Assembly: GCA_037074705.1 (NCBI GenBank)
Contig: CM073591.1
Location: forward strand, 63,242,897 to 63,306,896
Reading direction: 5' to 3'
DNA: 64,000 bases
From: Zhengitettix transpicula
Taxonomy: Eukaryota > Arthropoda > Insecta > Orthoptera > Tetrigidae
Position 1 is the first letter of the stretch. The number at the start of each line of letters is the position of its first letter. Under the pieces are notes generated by a model. It was not told where the DNA came from. It did not search any database and worked only from the letters and a program-made list of their open reading frames with translations. A program made the translations under genes and the position numbers. This document shows, piece after piece, positions 23,296-34,953 of this stretch.

Positions 23296-25144
23296 CTATG
23301 TCAATACAGTTTTAGGAAATATAACTGTGAAAGCAACAACAAATCATGCATTTACAATAATAATTTTACGGACTTTCTAAACGTGTTCCTCACATCTTAA
23401 CAAGAGAAAAACAACATAATAATTTGTCGAAATGATCATCGAAATCGTATTCAAGTTATTAAATATCATTATTATAACTGCTTGTCTGTCCTATACACTT
23501 TCATTTTTGTACATTTCGGGTTTGTCCGCTTTAAAAATTAAGCTTTATAGGTGGACTGTGAATGAAGGGGATTATCTAGTATGCAAATATTTTTCACAGA
23601 ACGTTTACTGGTGCAGAGCTGCATGAACCTTCATAAATTAGAAGAACCACAAGATTTTTGTATGATAGGCATAGCATATTATAATCAGTTTTGCAGAAGT
23701 TTTAGGTTTCAGAGGTCCAGTTCCGACTCGTCGACAACAATATTGCATTTTTAACTGTTGGGCAACAGACATGTTTAAGGCAAAAATCACTTCAATAACG
23801 TATCTTTAATGCTTGAAAAACCGTTCGATTCCATGTTGGAGTGATCTGGACTTTGGAGTCAATTTTATACATTTGTTATGTTTTTTCTGATTTGATGTCA
23901 CTTGCAACACTTCCTAAAGAGATGAGATTGAATCCTTAGTGTGTTTCATAAATAACTTAAAAACGAAAGACTGTTTATTTGACCAAGTTTTTTGTTTTGA
24001 AGAACGCGCGATCAGTGTTCGGAAATTATTTTTTTGAATAGCCACAAGTATATATATGTTACACTAATTTAAAATGTGTCGCAGAATCCAGTTACATTTC
24101 CGTGTCACAATTTAAATGCGATACCCTAAAACTACATTAATGTGTTTGGTTTTGTGGGATACGATAAGTATCTTGCAGAGCAGAACAACCCCCCCCCCCT
24201 CCCCAAATTAATTCATGATTAATTTTTAATATTTGACTAAAAACGTCTGCTTACCCACAGCAGAGCTGTGACTTGTTGGAAATTACGGCTATAAAGTTTG
24301 GCACCGAGGTGACGGGGTGTCGAGGAGGAACCGTACCTTTTCAGACAAAGGCATGGTATTATTGAAGAAACCTGCCTGATGGGTTATTGACCTGACCAAA
24401 ATCCCCGAAGGTCAACCCTTCCAAAAGGCGAGAGTAAGCCCGCGCAAGTGTAAAATCGACGCAGATTGGCTGAAATCAAACACGTGAAGAGGTTTCCACC
24501 CTCTGCTGAGTCGAGTTGGAAGATAGACAAGCGAGGAAACGGGACAGTTCAAATCTACATTTTGGAGAGGACAGTTCCTATGTATGACCCAGAGAAGTAA
24601 AAAGGAGGCAGCTGCCAGAAACTCTTGTGAAGATTTTCCGGTTAGCCTGCGGAAGCCAGCTACAAATGATGAACAGGTGTGTTTCTGACTGCAACGTAAA
24701 TAATTGAGATTTCTGCCACACGTATATGCTCTTACAGGCGACCCCTTTTCTTTTGGTTTATGTTCAGAGTCTCATAAAATCGCCGTAAGATTTGCCCATT
24801 TAACGTATCCGAAATTTATTTCGATATTTAATTTAATTAAAGTAAATTATCTCCAAATTAACCTCAAGAACAAGTAAATTTTAATTACCTTGATGCAATT
24901 CAAAAGGATTGTTGAATTTGTGTAAACCCTTAATTTTAAATAAGTTATATTTACAGCCAATCAAATTTTATTTTATTTCGAATAAAATTAACCCCTCCCC
25001 AGAATTATATTGAAATATATTGACAAACTCGTAAACATCGTCACGTTCTACCAATGGATCAGGAAGAGGTGGAGGAGAAAGTGACTCCTGGGTCCAACTA
25101 AAAGGTTTTTGAACTGGATCGTCTACTATTAAAGGGAAATAGAA

Positions 25145-25745
25145 GTGGGTCTAGTGTTGTACTTTCCTACAGGCCAATAGCATTGCAAATGTTACTGGCA
25201 AAAATCCTATAACGTATCATTACAAACCGCCTTCAATGCAGAAAATTCCATAATACCCACCCATCAATTTATTTTCCAGAAACAACTTTCCACCTCTCAC
25301 ATCATCCTCAAATTCATTTCTTTTACAATACCCACTCCCTTAACAGTTTCCAACCCACAGCAGCCTTGATCGTAGATATTGTAAAAGCCTACAAGGTGTC
25401 AATAGAACCGCTCCTATACAGGCTTCTAAACTTAAATATACAAATACAATTCATATTCCTTATGCGATATTACCTAAACGATAAATTCCGCTTTGTATTA
25501 ATCAGTGATAAAAATTCTTCCACTGGCCACCTTCAAGGAGCCATATTTTCAATGTATTGTGTCATTACGCCCCACCCTACGAATGTTAATGATAATCCTT
25601 CCCAGTTCACCGCTGATAGCGTCTTCTGGACATTAGACAAAAATCAGAATAGTATTCTTACCTCCATCAACAGGAATGGCTGTCCAAGTAGAGTCAAACT
25701 CAACCATAGGGTGTTTTACTGTAGGCATTTCACTGGCGATTGGTA
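25145..25745 (+). pseudogene. Decayed Jockey-like reverse transcriptase
   Basis: Ordered but eroded motifs: SYRPIALQMLLAKIL (about 25155-25205), then ALIVDIVKAYKVSIEPLLYRLLNL (motif A; usual LDIEKAFD...), then RYYLNDKFRFVL, then HLQGAIFSMYCVI, matching GVPQGAVLSPLLYNIY. Finally QFTADSVF replaces the FADDTA catalytic box, losing both catalytic aspartates. Stops and frameshifts separate the segments. A dead fragment. Confidence 0.75.
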
Positions 25746-26426
25746 GTTTGCCGAGATCATGCGATTTCTCAGATGATTGAGTTCTCACTTATATATTAAA
25801 AATGTTCCATTCTACTAACGCTATATTAACCAGCGTTATGTTTTCCTCAGACACATCTAAATTTATGACACATCGCATTCATCTGGTATGACACCTCGAT
25901 TGTTTCTCGTCGATTACAATATAAAATAAATTATCTAAGTTGTTATACCATAGTAAGCCACACTTGTGCTTACAGAACCTCAGAACACTTTCCGGGTTGA
26001 ATGTGTCCCACTAGCAGATAATAATAAATCGCCTTCGTTTGCTTCCTGTGGTGCATCTCTCCTGAGAAGCTGCTACCAGATCACAAACGAGTCTAATTTC
26101 ACGTTCGAACCTTTCCTAATTATGCAACTACGGAAATTACGAAGTTCATGGTATTTTATGGTTCATGTCGTCATGAAATGTTGGCTAAAATGGCAATCAT
26201 GCACCTTCCGTTGTGATTAATTCAAGCTTATCATTTTTTACACTTTTCAATCTCTCCGATCGATATTTCGGAAAGACAGGAGGGTCTGAATCGCTAACAT
26301 CGATAACAGGTCTGAATCCATCGACTGTAACAAGGGATGTGGAAAAACAGGTGGAATTTCCCACAGTGTCTTGACTGCCTGGATGGAAATAACCAGTATC
26401 GGAATCATTCCTCCAGCTTGAAGCAG

Positions 26427-26430
<4 letters not shown>

Positions 26431-26463
<33 letters not shown>
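26431..26463. repeat. (TA)n microsatellite
   Basis: About 16 uninterrupted TA units. Confidence 0.95.
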
Positions 26464-26466
<3 letters not shown>

Positions 26467-27560
26467 AATAATTTTAATATATAATAACGTGGCGTTTCTA
26501 AATGAATGAACTTAAGTGAAAGTTATTAAACAAGATTTATTATCAATTTTAAAACAAGTATAAAATACACAAAATATTTGGGATCTCAGGGTCTTGAACT
26601 GGGTTTGATAAATGGCAGAATTTATATAATCAAAATTACATTTACCTTTTATGGAAATCAATACGTCTGAACATAGACGAAATTTGTTGCGGAAGAAATA
26701 ATACTAAAGATTGAATTTAACAATTTCAATTTTATCAAGAATTAACGATCTCATTTTATCGATAATTAAATAATTAAAGAACGATCTGACTTTTATCTTT
26801 TAAACACGGTTTACAAATGATTTTAAAGTTTTTCTCTACTAACGGCCGCCCAGGTCTCATTTTTAGTTTTTCGTGCACAATTTTGGGGACATCACTGATT
26901 CTAAGTTCTCACAGACTCTAAATGTTCACAGGCTCTAATTGGCGTTGTTTGTTAGTTGGTTTAACACAAATTGGTTGGTTCTCGATGCTTTACTGCAACT
27001 AGTTGCTCTGTCTCCTTCCCATCTGAATATTGCTTTACTTTTTAATATTTGAAAGCATGTTTGTGACTGCACCACATTCTTTCGTTCTGACTGCCGACTG
27101 TAAAACTTTTCGTCTAGTCTCTTCGCTGTCTGCTGCCCGACTGTACATTTCCTGACTGTTCGTTCGTCTCGCAAGTTTTGAGCGCGTAGAACCTTCTCGA
27201 CTCATCAACAATGTTTTCTTTGCCTTACCGGTTTGTTGCGGCGTCTGCTCTATATCCACTAATAATGAGTCCTCTACAATTCAACTTTTCAATTAGAACA
27301 ATGTCTTAATTACCAATTACTACAATATATATATAATGGATAAATTAAAGGGCAATTTATAGTTAATAATTATAAACTGCTGAACTGGAATTTTTATCGG
27401 CTATGAGACACAAAGACACAAGAATGGACAATGAAATAGGCAAGATATTGTTTACCCATGGCGCGCGGAGTAGGTGAATTGGACAGTCGGCGGTAAGAAA
27501 CGACAGCAAGTGGTCGTGTCGGAAATAGTCTATACGATTTTAATTGTTGTTCTTTTTAAA

Positions 27561-28041
27561 ATTTTATTTTAGGGCAACAGGCTACATGAGTGTAATCCAC
27601 GTTGGGCAACTCCCCTTTAATAGAATAGGAAGGGATTTGAAAGGGGGAATGCGGAAGGGTGGAGGAAGGTAGCCAAGGGTAACTAGGGCCCCCGGGCTAT
27701 GGTTTAAGAATCCTACCCGGCATTCGCCTAAAAGAAATGCAGGGAAAACCCCAGAAAAACCTGCATCAGGTAGGTCGGGCATTGGGTACTTGTCCCACGC
27801 CCTTCCGATAGCGGGAGAAGAGTTTGCTGTGGGGACGCAGCATTCTCTTCTCCGTGCCTCAACCCGTTTAGGAGGCAGCTGGCCGACTATTCGAATGGGA
27901 ATAGCGGACAACTCTTACCGTGTCTGCGACCCCGGAACATACACCTCCCAAAACAGACCGAGGTGCCTCGGCATGTGGGAACCTTAGTTCAAAAAACCAG
28001 AGAGTTGTGAAGGCATCCCCAAAGGTAGCCTCCGCCAGAGC
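27561..28041 (-). mobile_element. Poly(A)-tailed retroposon, copy B
   Basis: Near full length, ending on the minus strand in GTAGCCTGTTGCCCTAAAAT. An open frame on the minus strand (27911-27582) includes GQLPPKRVEARRRECC and GRAWDKYPMPDLPDAGF, shared with other copies. About 35 bp of flank (AAGAAACGACAGCAAG...) occurs on both sides (27496-27530 and 28098-28120), suggesting insertion into, or duplication of, an older repeat. Confidence 0.85.
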
Positions 28042-28724
28042 TATCTCAAAGGGAGAGGAGTTTTTAAAAAGTAAAGTTAAATAGCAGTCAGCAATAAGAA
28101 ACGACAGCAAGCGGTCGTAAACTAAATAAACGAGACATTTTGAAAAAGTAAAGTTGGACGGTATTCACGCAGATGGTGACTGAGAAAAATTTTTAAGTGT
28201 TACAAGTTACGACAAACAATCCTAATGCTCTACGAGGAGGAATTTCTGTATCACAGCGACATTGGAGTAATTGGTGGTATAGTTCGTCTACGAGGTGCCA
28301 CCAATATTGTAAATCAAAAGACAAGTGTAAATTCAGTGTAAGAATGGCCTGTTTTATTATTTTTTAAATTGGGAGTCTGTGTCAATGAAACGATTCAATT
28401 GGCCGGGTACCAAGGAAAACTGTGAGTTATAAATCATCTAAATTATTTTGTAAATGTTAGATTAAAGATAATATCGTCAGATTCTAATTTGTTTTTTGAT
28501 AAAATTTGTAAACTATTAATTTGTAATTTGATTGTTTGAAAATGGAGTAAAATATTCTTTATTTAAATGCCCAGAAAGGACCCTGAGATCAAGAGAAAAT
28601 TTATTAGTTTGTATGAAAAAATGTAAAAGGTCGGCGAGTAATTATTTTATAATTTGAATTATTTTAATATAATATATTACTGAGATTGTGTAATTGAATA
28701 AAATTTTATTATTATCCTTTCATG

Positions 28725-29090
28725 TAAAATTAAAGTATTTCAACGCGGGCTAACTTTAATATAATTTCATTTTAAATTGTTTTCATTCTATTTTTCTAAA
28801 TTTTGGCTTCACCAACGGGTGGCTAAATCATATTAATTATTGTTCTTTTCATAATCATTACATTTTGGGCACATTAACGCGTTGCCATTGTTTAATTAAT
28901 TGTTTATCACCTGATTATTACATTTTGGTGACCTCAACGTGAGGCACTGTTTATTAATTAATTGATTTCAAGTTGTTTTTTTACATTTTTTGGCGTGCCA
29001 ATGTGTGCCGAAATTTAATATTATTTCATTTTAATTTGGTTTCATAGTTGTTTATTACATTTTTTGGCGTGCCAACGTGTGGCGAAATTT
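28725..29090. repeat. Tandem array of 60-75-bp units with a conserved core
   Basis: Five clear units and a sixth diverged one repeat a core reading roughly ACATTTTGGCG then CCAACGTGTGGC, at about 28725, 28801, 28861, 28921, 28984 and 29058. Cores are separated by A+T-rich spacers containing a TTTCATTTTAAttTGtTTTCA-like stretch. The last two units are the most similar. No coding potential. Confidence 0.7.
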
Positions 29091-29143
29091 AATATTATGT
29101 CATATTAAATATTTGATTTCAAGTTGTTTATTACTATATATCT

Positions 29144-29317
29144 AGGTTTTCTAGTTTGTCCTGCATCACTTTTAGGCAAATTCCGGGTAGGATCCTTAAA
29201 CTATAGCCCTAGTTAACCCTTGGCTACCTTGATCTACCCTTCCGCATCCCACCTTTTAAATCCCTTCCTATCCTATTAAAAGGGAGTTGTCATCACGTAG
29301 CATGTTACTGAAAAAAA
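29144..29317 (+). mobile_element. Poly(A)-tailed retroposon, copy C (5'-truncated)
   Basis: About 170 bp from AGGTTTTCTAG to CATGTTACTGAAAAAAAC. It keeps only the 3' third of the element plus the A tail. Confidence 0.85.
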
Positions 29318-30483
29318 CACCGCACATTTACAGTCCTCATAAAAAAATTATTCGCCAAGCCAAATAGTCATTTATTTAAAAACACTGCAGAATCTTTCGT
29401 CACTTACTGGTATAATCATCTGCAATAACAATGAAACATAGATAGTACAATCAGGAATGTACATTCAAAATCATTACAATTTCAAGTCCAGTAGCTGCTG
29501 AAGTCACCAACTTCGGACTCTCCACAGGGCCCTGAAATTAATGACTATTTCCCTTTACGAATAAAATTTTTATGAGGACTGTAAATGTGAGAGTTCCTTT
29601 TTATTAATTGTATATGTAGAAAACTTAAAACAGTCTTTATCTTAGTACCGGAGTTTAATAGTTCATCTTTTTAACTACAAACATAGACACAGTGCTACTT
29701 GCTATTACATATGCAAATTATTTTGTTTGATTTTGGTACGAATAACTTTTGCAGAATTTTTTTAGGAAACTGCAAGGTAAGTCACACAACAACCCGAGAG
29801 AAAAATAATTCGTAAATAGTTCAGGTAAAATCCCGTATTCTTTTAGTTGCAGACGATGCTTGTCCTTTGAGGACCGTACAGAGGGTTTTAAAATAAAAAT
29901 ATTCTACTATCGATGATCTAGAGCACGACAAATTATTTAGAACAAATTTACGATTTTCACAGCACGCTTTAAAATTATTCACACCGCTATCAAGTAAGAA
30001 TTTTAGAATTTTGACAATGATAATAAAACAACTTGAGCTTTGCATAATTACTTAATGTCAACCTATTCTTCACCTTTTTCTGTAGTTCTTAAAACACAGA
30101 AAATGGCACAGTCCATTCTGGCATAACATCAGAGATTTGTAATATAACCCTATTACAAATTACATATCGTTGGAGTTTACCATTTCTCACTAACAAGTGA
30201 GACAATTCATGGACCACGTCGACAATGAAGGACAAGTGTCATGGCAACAAAGATGTGTTACTTAAAAAAATAAAACGCGTGTATTTAACCTTCCGATCGC
30301 GAGAAATCGCAATGTTGCTGTTAATCTTTCGTAAGGGGTTGTGTTATAACTTCCTTCATGATTGTATCCTTCCTTTTAATTAAAGATGTTACGAGTGATA
30401 AAATGTTATTATGAGTTTCTTCATCCAATCTGAGACAATTATGCAAATCTCGCGGATATTACTCGCTAAATTAATATGGGAAT

Positions 30484-30696
30484 ATGTTTTTATTTTCCTT
30501 AACCAACCTTTACACCATACATTACGTGTCTTCTTTCACGTTTTCCTCTTGCGGACCGGACAAGGCAAAAAGCAACCAAAGCGACCTCATCGTCGCGTCC
30601 GAGCACGACTTAGTCCAAGCGCAAACTGACGCTTGTGCATTGTATTGCGATGTCGGAGGGAAATTTACCGTGCTTGTACATAAAGTATGCTTGTGA
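30484..30696 (+). CDS. Possible small secreted protein (unrecognised)
   Basis: A 70-codon frame starts with a hydrophobic segment (MFLFSLTNLYTIHY...) that could serve as a signal peptide. It continues through a polar, G+C- and CpG-richer stretch and ends ACALYCDVGG...HKVCL-stop, with four cysteines overall. An AATAAA at about 30838 lies 140 bp downstream. No homologue is recognised. A chance frame, or a terminal exon with an upstream acceptor, is possible. The opposite strand is also open, which lowers confidence. Confidence 0.25.
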   Translation: MFLFSLTNLYTIHYVSSFTFSSCGPDKAKSNQSDLIVASEHDLVQAQTDACALYCDVGGKFTVLVHKVCL

Positions 30697-30867
30697 GGTT
30701 TTTCGGTACCATGTAGTAGCCACACTTAAGACTGTTAACATCCGCTGAACAAGGATGTTTCCTGGAATCCACCCCCTGCCCAGGAAAAATGACAAATGGC
30801 TGAGCCGTGCAGTGAAAGATCGTCCGAGTTTATGGAAATAAATTTGGATTTGAAATTTGTAGATAAT

Positions 30868-31484
30868 AGTTAACATTATTATTTAGATTATTCGGGTATT
30901 CCATTGTCTGGGAGTAGAAAGGTGAGTAAGAAAAAGACAGAAAAGTGAAAAAAGGCAAATAAAACATGAAAAACGGAAAGAAAGAGGCTGTGTGCAAGAA
31001 ACAAGTTACGCTAAAGATATGACGTGAAACATCGTCCAGAAGTTTATAAAAAGGTGTAGAGATTTATTCCAACGTTTCTAACAGTACGGAAGAAAACTCT
31101 GTTCGTCATCAGGGAGAGAATAACACTCAGACGCGCAACATGAGAATCCGTACTCTCATCAATGGGTAGACTTACTAAATTCGGCCTGGTCCTAGAGCGA
31201 CATCTCCATCTCTCCCTGATCTCGAACAGAGGTTTCATTCCGTACTGTTCGAAACGTAGTAAATCTCTACATCTTTTTTTTCTTGCACACTGCCTCTTTC
31301 TTTCTGCTTTTTTTCTTGCTTCCTAGTTTGCAGTAAATCTCTACATTTTTTCCTGATCTTCTACACGATATTTTTCGTCATATCTTTAAACAAACTTTTT
31401 TTTCACTTTTCTGTCTTTTTCTTTCTCACCTTTCTACTCCCAGACAATGGAATTCCCGAATAATATAAATAATAATGGGAATGA
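30868..31484. mobile_element. Large fold-back element
   Basis: A roughly 0.6-kb interrupted palindrome. The outer arm at 30880-30925 (GGGTATTCCATTGTCTGGGA onward) pairs with 31429-31470 (TCCCAGACAATGGAATTCCC). The inner arm 31046-31120 (GTAGAGATTTATTCC..., ACAGTACGGAAG, CATCAGGGAGAG) pairs with 31197-31275. The right arm has an internal duplication of GTAAATCTCTACA. The loop of about 75 bp is unique. No transposase frame. Confidence 0.8.
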
Positions 31485-31544
31485 ATTGTATCATATTGCC
31501 AATTATATTAAATATATATAACCCTCTGTGGATTCCCTGAGACA

Positions 31545-31568
31545 GTGTGTGTGTGTGTGTGTGTGTGT
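31545..31568. repeat. (GT)n microsatellite
   Basis: About 12 GT units. Confidence 0.9.
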
Positions 31569-32538
31569 CAGACATTAAGCCGGATAGTATTAATAAGTAA
31601 TGAAACTATGAAAATGAATTTATGTACTTCTGATGTACGTATGCATAAATTGAAATAGACATAAATAACAATGTGCATACAAAAATATAATTAATTCTTA
31701 ACTAAATTGAATATTAATAAAAACTAATTCATGAAAGGTTTTAAACCTAGGAGGTGAAAACAATTACAGCGTCGAAAAGTCGTAACACCAACTGTAAACA
31801 AAATCGTAAAACAAATCTATTTTAGGGATACGTAAACATCAAATTTACAATACCTTATTACTGACGGTTTCAACTGGAATATGTAGTGTCGCATTTAAAT
31901 AATTTCTGTTTCAATATATGATGGAAAACAGGGTTACAGCGGAACTTAATTTAATATTTTGGAAGAATCTTGAAATGATCAAGAAAGTATAAAACGAAAG
32001 TGCTAGATAAAACGTTTTGTGGCCAGTGATAGAAAAGATGGTTATAACATGCAAAGCGTGCCGAAGCGATAATATTGCGAGAACCCTATCGGTATACGTT
32101 TCAAATGTCATAGGTAATATATGCAGGAGTGAGAATAGTCCGAAGATAAAAAAGTTGAAGTGACGTTGCCTTAAACTTAACAAAACATGATTATAAAAAT
32201 ATTGCTGCAGCATTGAAAATTCCATCTCTGGAATAAGATCAAATTTGTTTTTAAGTTAGTGGAAATGATTGCGTTGATTTAATTGATACATTGAATTTTA
32301 GAGATCCTTCTAGAACCTCTAAATTGAAATATATGTTTGCGGTAAAGCATTATAGAGAAAATTATACTTTATGTGTGAATTTAAAATTGGTTAATCCTTA
32401 GGGATATTAATTTATTTCATTTAAAATTTTTAGAGTTACTGAATTTTCTTAAAGATATGATTTCGATATACGAATTATGATATAAAAATATTTATTTATA
32501 TGTTATAAATGTTATTTTGTTTTCAGATATATAATTTT

Positions 32539-32799
32539 AAACTCCTCTCTCGCTATCGGAAGGGCGTGGGACAAGTACCCAATGCCCGACCTACCTGATG
32601 CAGGTTTTTCTAGGGTTTTCCCTGCATTTCTTTAGGCGAATGCCTGGTAGAATCCTTAAAATATTGCCAGGGGGCCCTAGTTAACCCTTGCTACCTTCCT
32701 CTACCCTTCCGCATCCCCCCTTTCAAATCCCTTCCTATGCTATTAAAGGGGAGTTGCCACCATGTGGATTAGCCTCATGTAGCCTGTTACCCTAAAAAA
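32539..32799 (+). mobile_element. Poly(A)-tailed retroposon, copy D (5'-truncated)
   Basis: It starts within the element at CTCCTCTCTCGCTATCGGAA and ends at GTAGCCTGTTACCCTAAAAAAA. Confidence 0.9.
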
Positions 32800-33303
32800 A
32801 TCGTTCACACTGCAAATTTTTTTTACAATTATAGATACAATTGTTTTCTGTCCGGCATCTTTCTTCAATTTGTAAACTATATTTCTGTTGAACTTCACAA
32901 AAGCAAGCGAAGGTTTTTTTTTATTCAATTTATATAAGATCGCTTCGACTATATTTAATCGTGTTCGTAATTTACATACCGTTTAAGCGAAGTTAACGAA
33001 ACATTTCGCTGTGTTTACCATCTCTTCATATAGGAAAACATTTCCTGTGTTGAAATTCGTGTTGTTTTCTTTCTCTGAACATGCGAATTCATAACTACAA
33101 TTTCCTCGTCTTGAGCTGATAGCCACCTTGTATGAACAACAGGAAAATCTTTGAAACAGAAATTATTTACAGACCAATTACTACATTTCAGGGTTGTAAC
33201 TTACTAAGAGTAATGTGTGTTATTTCAGTGTTTAACATATGGTGTTTGCATCACATCTCGTCCTCCTTGACATGGTGTCCCTCAACTTAGGTTGTGAGGA
33301 TAG

Positions 33304-33336
33304 TATAAAACCTCTCGTTTCCGCGTGTGCTTCAGT
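33304..33336 (+). promoter_or_regulatory. TATA/Inr promoter of the cysteine-rich peptide gene
   Basis: TATAAAA at 33304-33310 is followed by the arthropod initiator TTCAGTT with +1 A at 33334, exactly 30 bp from the first T of the TATA box. Both elements and their spacing fit the consensus. A strong donor (C|GTAAGT, GT at 33349) follows 15 bp after +1. Confidence 0.65.
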
Positions 33337-33348
33337 TCACCACTGACC
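33334..33348 (+). other. Predicted 15-bp non-coding leader exon
   Basis: It is bounded by the Inr A at 33334 and the donor GTAAGT at 33349. The first coding exon is immediately preceded by TATTTCGCAG, an acceptor ending at 34953, so an upstream untranslated exon is expected. This promoter is the nearest good candidate. The 1.6-kb intron between them carries retroposon copies E and F. Confidence 0.5.
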
Positions 33349-33679
33349 GTAAGTAGTGCTAGTTATCTATGCTACTGTAGACTTACGCCAGAGACATTGT
33401 ATAACTTGTGTATCACCCATACGATATAAAATAATGGAATAAATATCCGTTATAAAAATTGGGGGAATGGTCTCGAGTCACGTTACTTATACTGATATGA
33501 TATAATAAGCAAAGTGATAATCATTTTTGCCGTTTGGCCTAATAGGAAAATTAAAAACTTTTGAGGGAAATCAATGTCGACAGTTACACACTGCATAAAA
33601 TCTGTAGTTAGCTCCAAATTGAGACTATCAAATATGTTCGTGAAATGCCCAAAGAAAGCATTATTCGTAACTAATTAGG

Positions 33680-33803
33680 TAAAATAGCCAAGTAACAGAC
33701 AAAATGAAGTGATAATATAAATACCACACAACTTTTCTGGAACCCTTCTTCTTTTCGTCAGGTGATTAAAAACGCAACAACCGTGAGCACGACACAACCG
33801 CAC
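33680..33803 (-). repeat. Dispersed repeat fragment (40.2-kb family), cut by a retroposon
   Basis: It shares AATAGCCAAGTAACAGACAA, AAGTGATAATATAAATACCA, CACAAC, TTCTGGAA and GTCAGGTGATTaaAAAC with the families at 40.2 and 42.8 kb. It ends where the T run of retroposon copy E begins, so the retroposon inserted into it. Confidence 0.65.
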
Positions 33804-34294
33804 TTTTTTTTAGGGTAACAGGCTACATGAGGGTAATCCATATTGTGGCAACTCCCCTTTAATAGCATAAGAAGGGATTTGAAAGGAGGGATGCGGAAGG
33901 GTAGAGGAAGGTAGCCAAGGGTTAACTAGGGCCCCCGAGCTATGGTTTAAGGATCCTACCCGGAAATTCGCCTAAAAGTGATGCAGGGAAAACCCTAGAA
34001 AAACCTGCATCAGGTAGGTCGGGCATTGGGTACTTGTCCCACGCCCTTCCGATAGCAAGGGAAGAGTTTGCTGTGGGGACGCAGCATTCCCTTCTCCGTA
34101 CCTCGACCAGTTTAGGAGGCAGCTGTCCGACTGTTCTAATGGGAACAGTGAACAACTCTTACCGTATGCCCAAGGTCTCTGACCCCGGAACATACACCTC
34201 TCAAAACAGACCGAGGTGCCTCGGCATATGGGAACCTTAGTTCAAAAAACCAGAGAGATGTGAAGGCATCCCCAAAGGTAGCCTCCGCCGGAGC
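33804..34294 (-). mobile_element. Poly(A)-tailed retroposon, copy E (near full length)
   Basis: One of the best-preserved copies. The minus strand runs from CTCCGGCGGAGGCTACCTTT to GTAGCCTGTTACCCTAAAAAAA. Its minus-strand frame (34155-33940) contains [18 protein letters not shown] and GRAWDKYPMPDLPDAGFSRVF. Confidence 0.9.
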
Positions 34295-34658
34295 GTCGCT
34301 GCTCTAGTACTTTGTAGCAGCTCCAACGTAAACACACCCTTAATAATGAACGAGATCTATTTCTCTTATAATAATCACTGCCCAAAAAAACTCGTTAATT
34401 ACCACATTCTTCATCACCTCCTCAACTCATCTGTTTATTTCACTTCATATCAGTACAGCTCGAATAGTTTTCCTTTATTACAAAACTAAAAATTGGAACG
34501 GGTAGATATTTAGAAGAAACAAACAAAGATTAAAGATTACGTATAACATTTAAATCAGTTTGTTTTGTACTCGAGTGATATTCCAGGCATTTAACTTGAC
34601 CGCGTGTTTCCGCAGATGATGCTCTACCTAAAGTACTTAAATAACACAGAAACGAAGG

Positions 34659-34838
34659 TTTGCATCACTTTTAGGCAAATGCCGGGTAGAATCCTTAAAC
34701 TGTAGCCCGGGGACCCTAGTTAACCCTTGGCTACCTTCCACTACCCTTCCGCATCCCCCCTTTCAAATCCATTCCTATGCTATAAAAGGGGAGTTGTCAC
34801 CACGTGGATTACTTTCACGTAGCCTGTTGATCTAAAAA
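34659..34838 (+). mobile_element. Poly(A)-tailed retroposon, copy F (5'-truncated)
   Basis: It runs from GCATCACTTTTAGGCAAATG to CGTAGCCTGTTGATCTAAAAATA, the 3' third only. Confidence 0.85.
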
Positions 34839-34953
34839 TATTTAAAAATAAAAAAATAGATCGAAAGTTTCTGGATGCTGTGGACATTAAATTAGTTTGG
34901 AAACTATATTCAATAACAACAATTAACAGACTAAAAAACTTTATATTTCGCAG

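Larger units (their letters stand above)
23296..33303. other. Repeat-rich intergenic region
   Basis: 10 kb between the GMC gene and the cysteine-rich peptide gene. It holds a decayed reverse transcriptase, retroposon copies, a tandem array, a large fold-back element and one weak small-ORF candidate. The patch 24240-24680 is G+C-richer and non-coding in any frame I can follow. It could be the 5' region of the decayed Jockey-like element just downstream. Confidence 0.6.

Noticed and set aside
26000..26220. Plus-strand frame, and an opposite-strand SKRRR...C stretch recalling a piggyBac zinc-finger tail
   Set aside because: The Cys pattern is incomplete, a stop interrupts it, and no transposase body is nearby.
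26935..27259. Two overlapping Lys/Arg/Ser-rich minus-strand frames
   Set aside because: They have no recognised motif, splice partner or start context, and both frames are equally open, which suggests composition rather than coding.
33032..33052. GGAAAACATTTCC as an NF-kB-type immune element upstream of the cysteine-rich peptide gene
   Set aside because: It does not fit the GGGRNNYYCC-type consensus and is nearly 300 bp upstream of the start. It would be over-reading.
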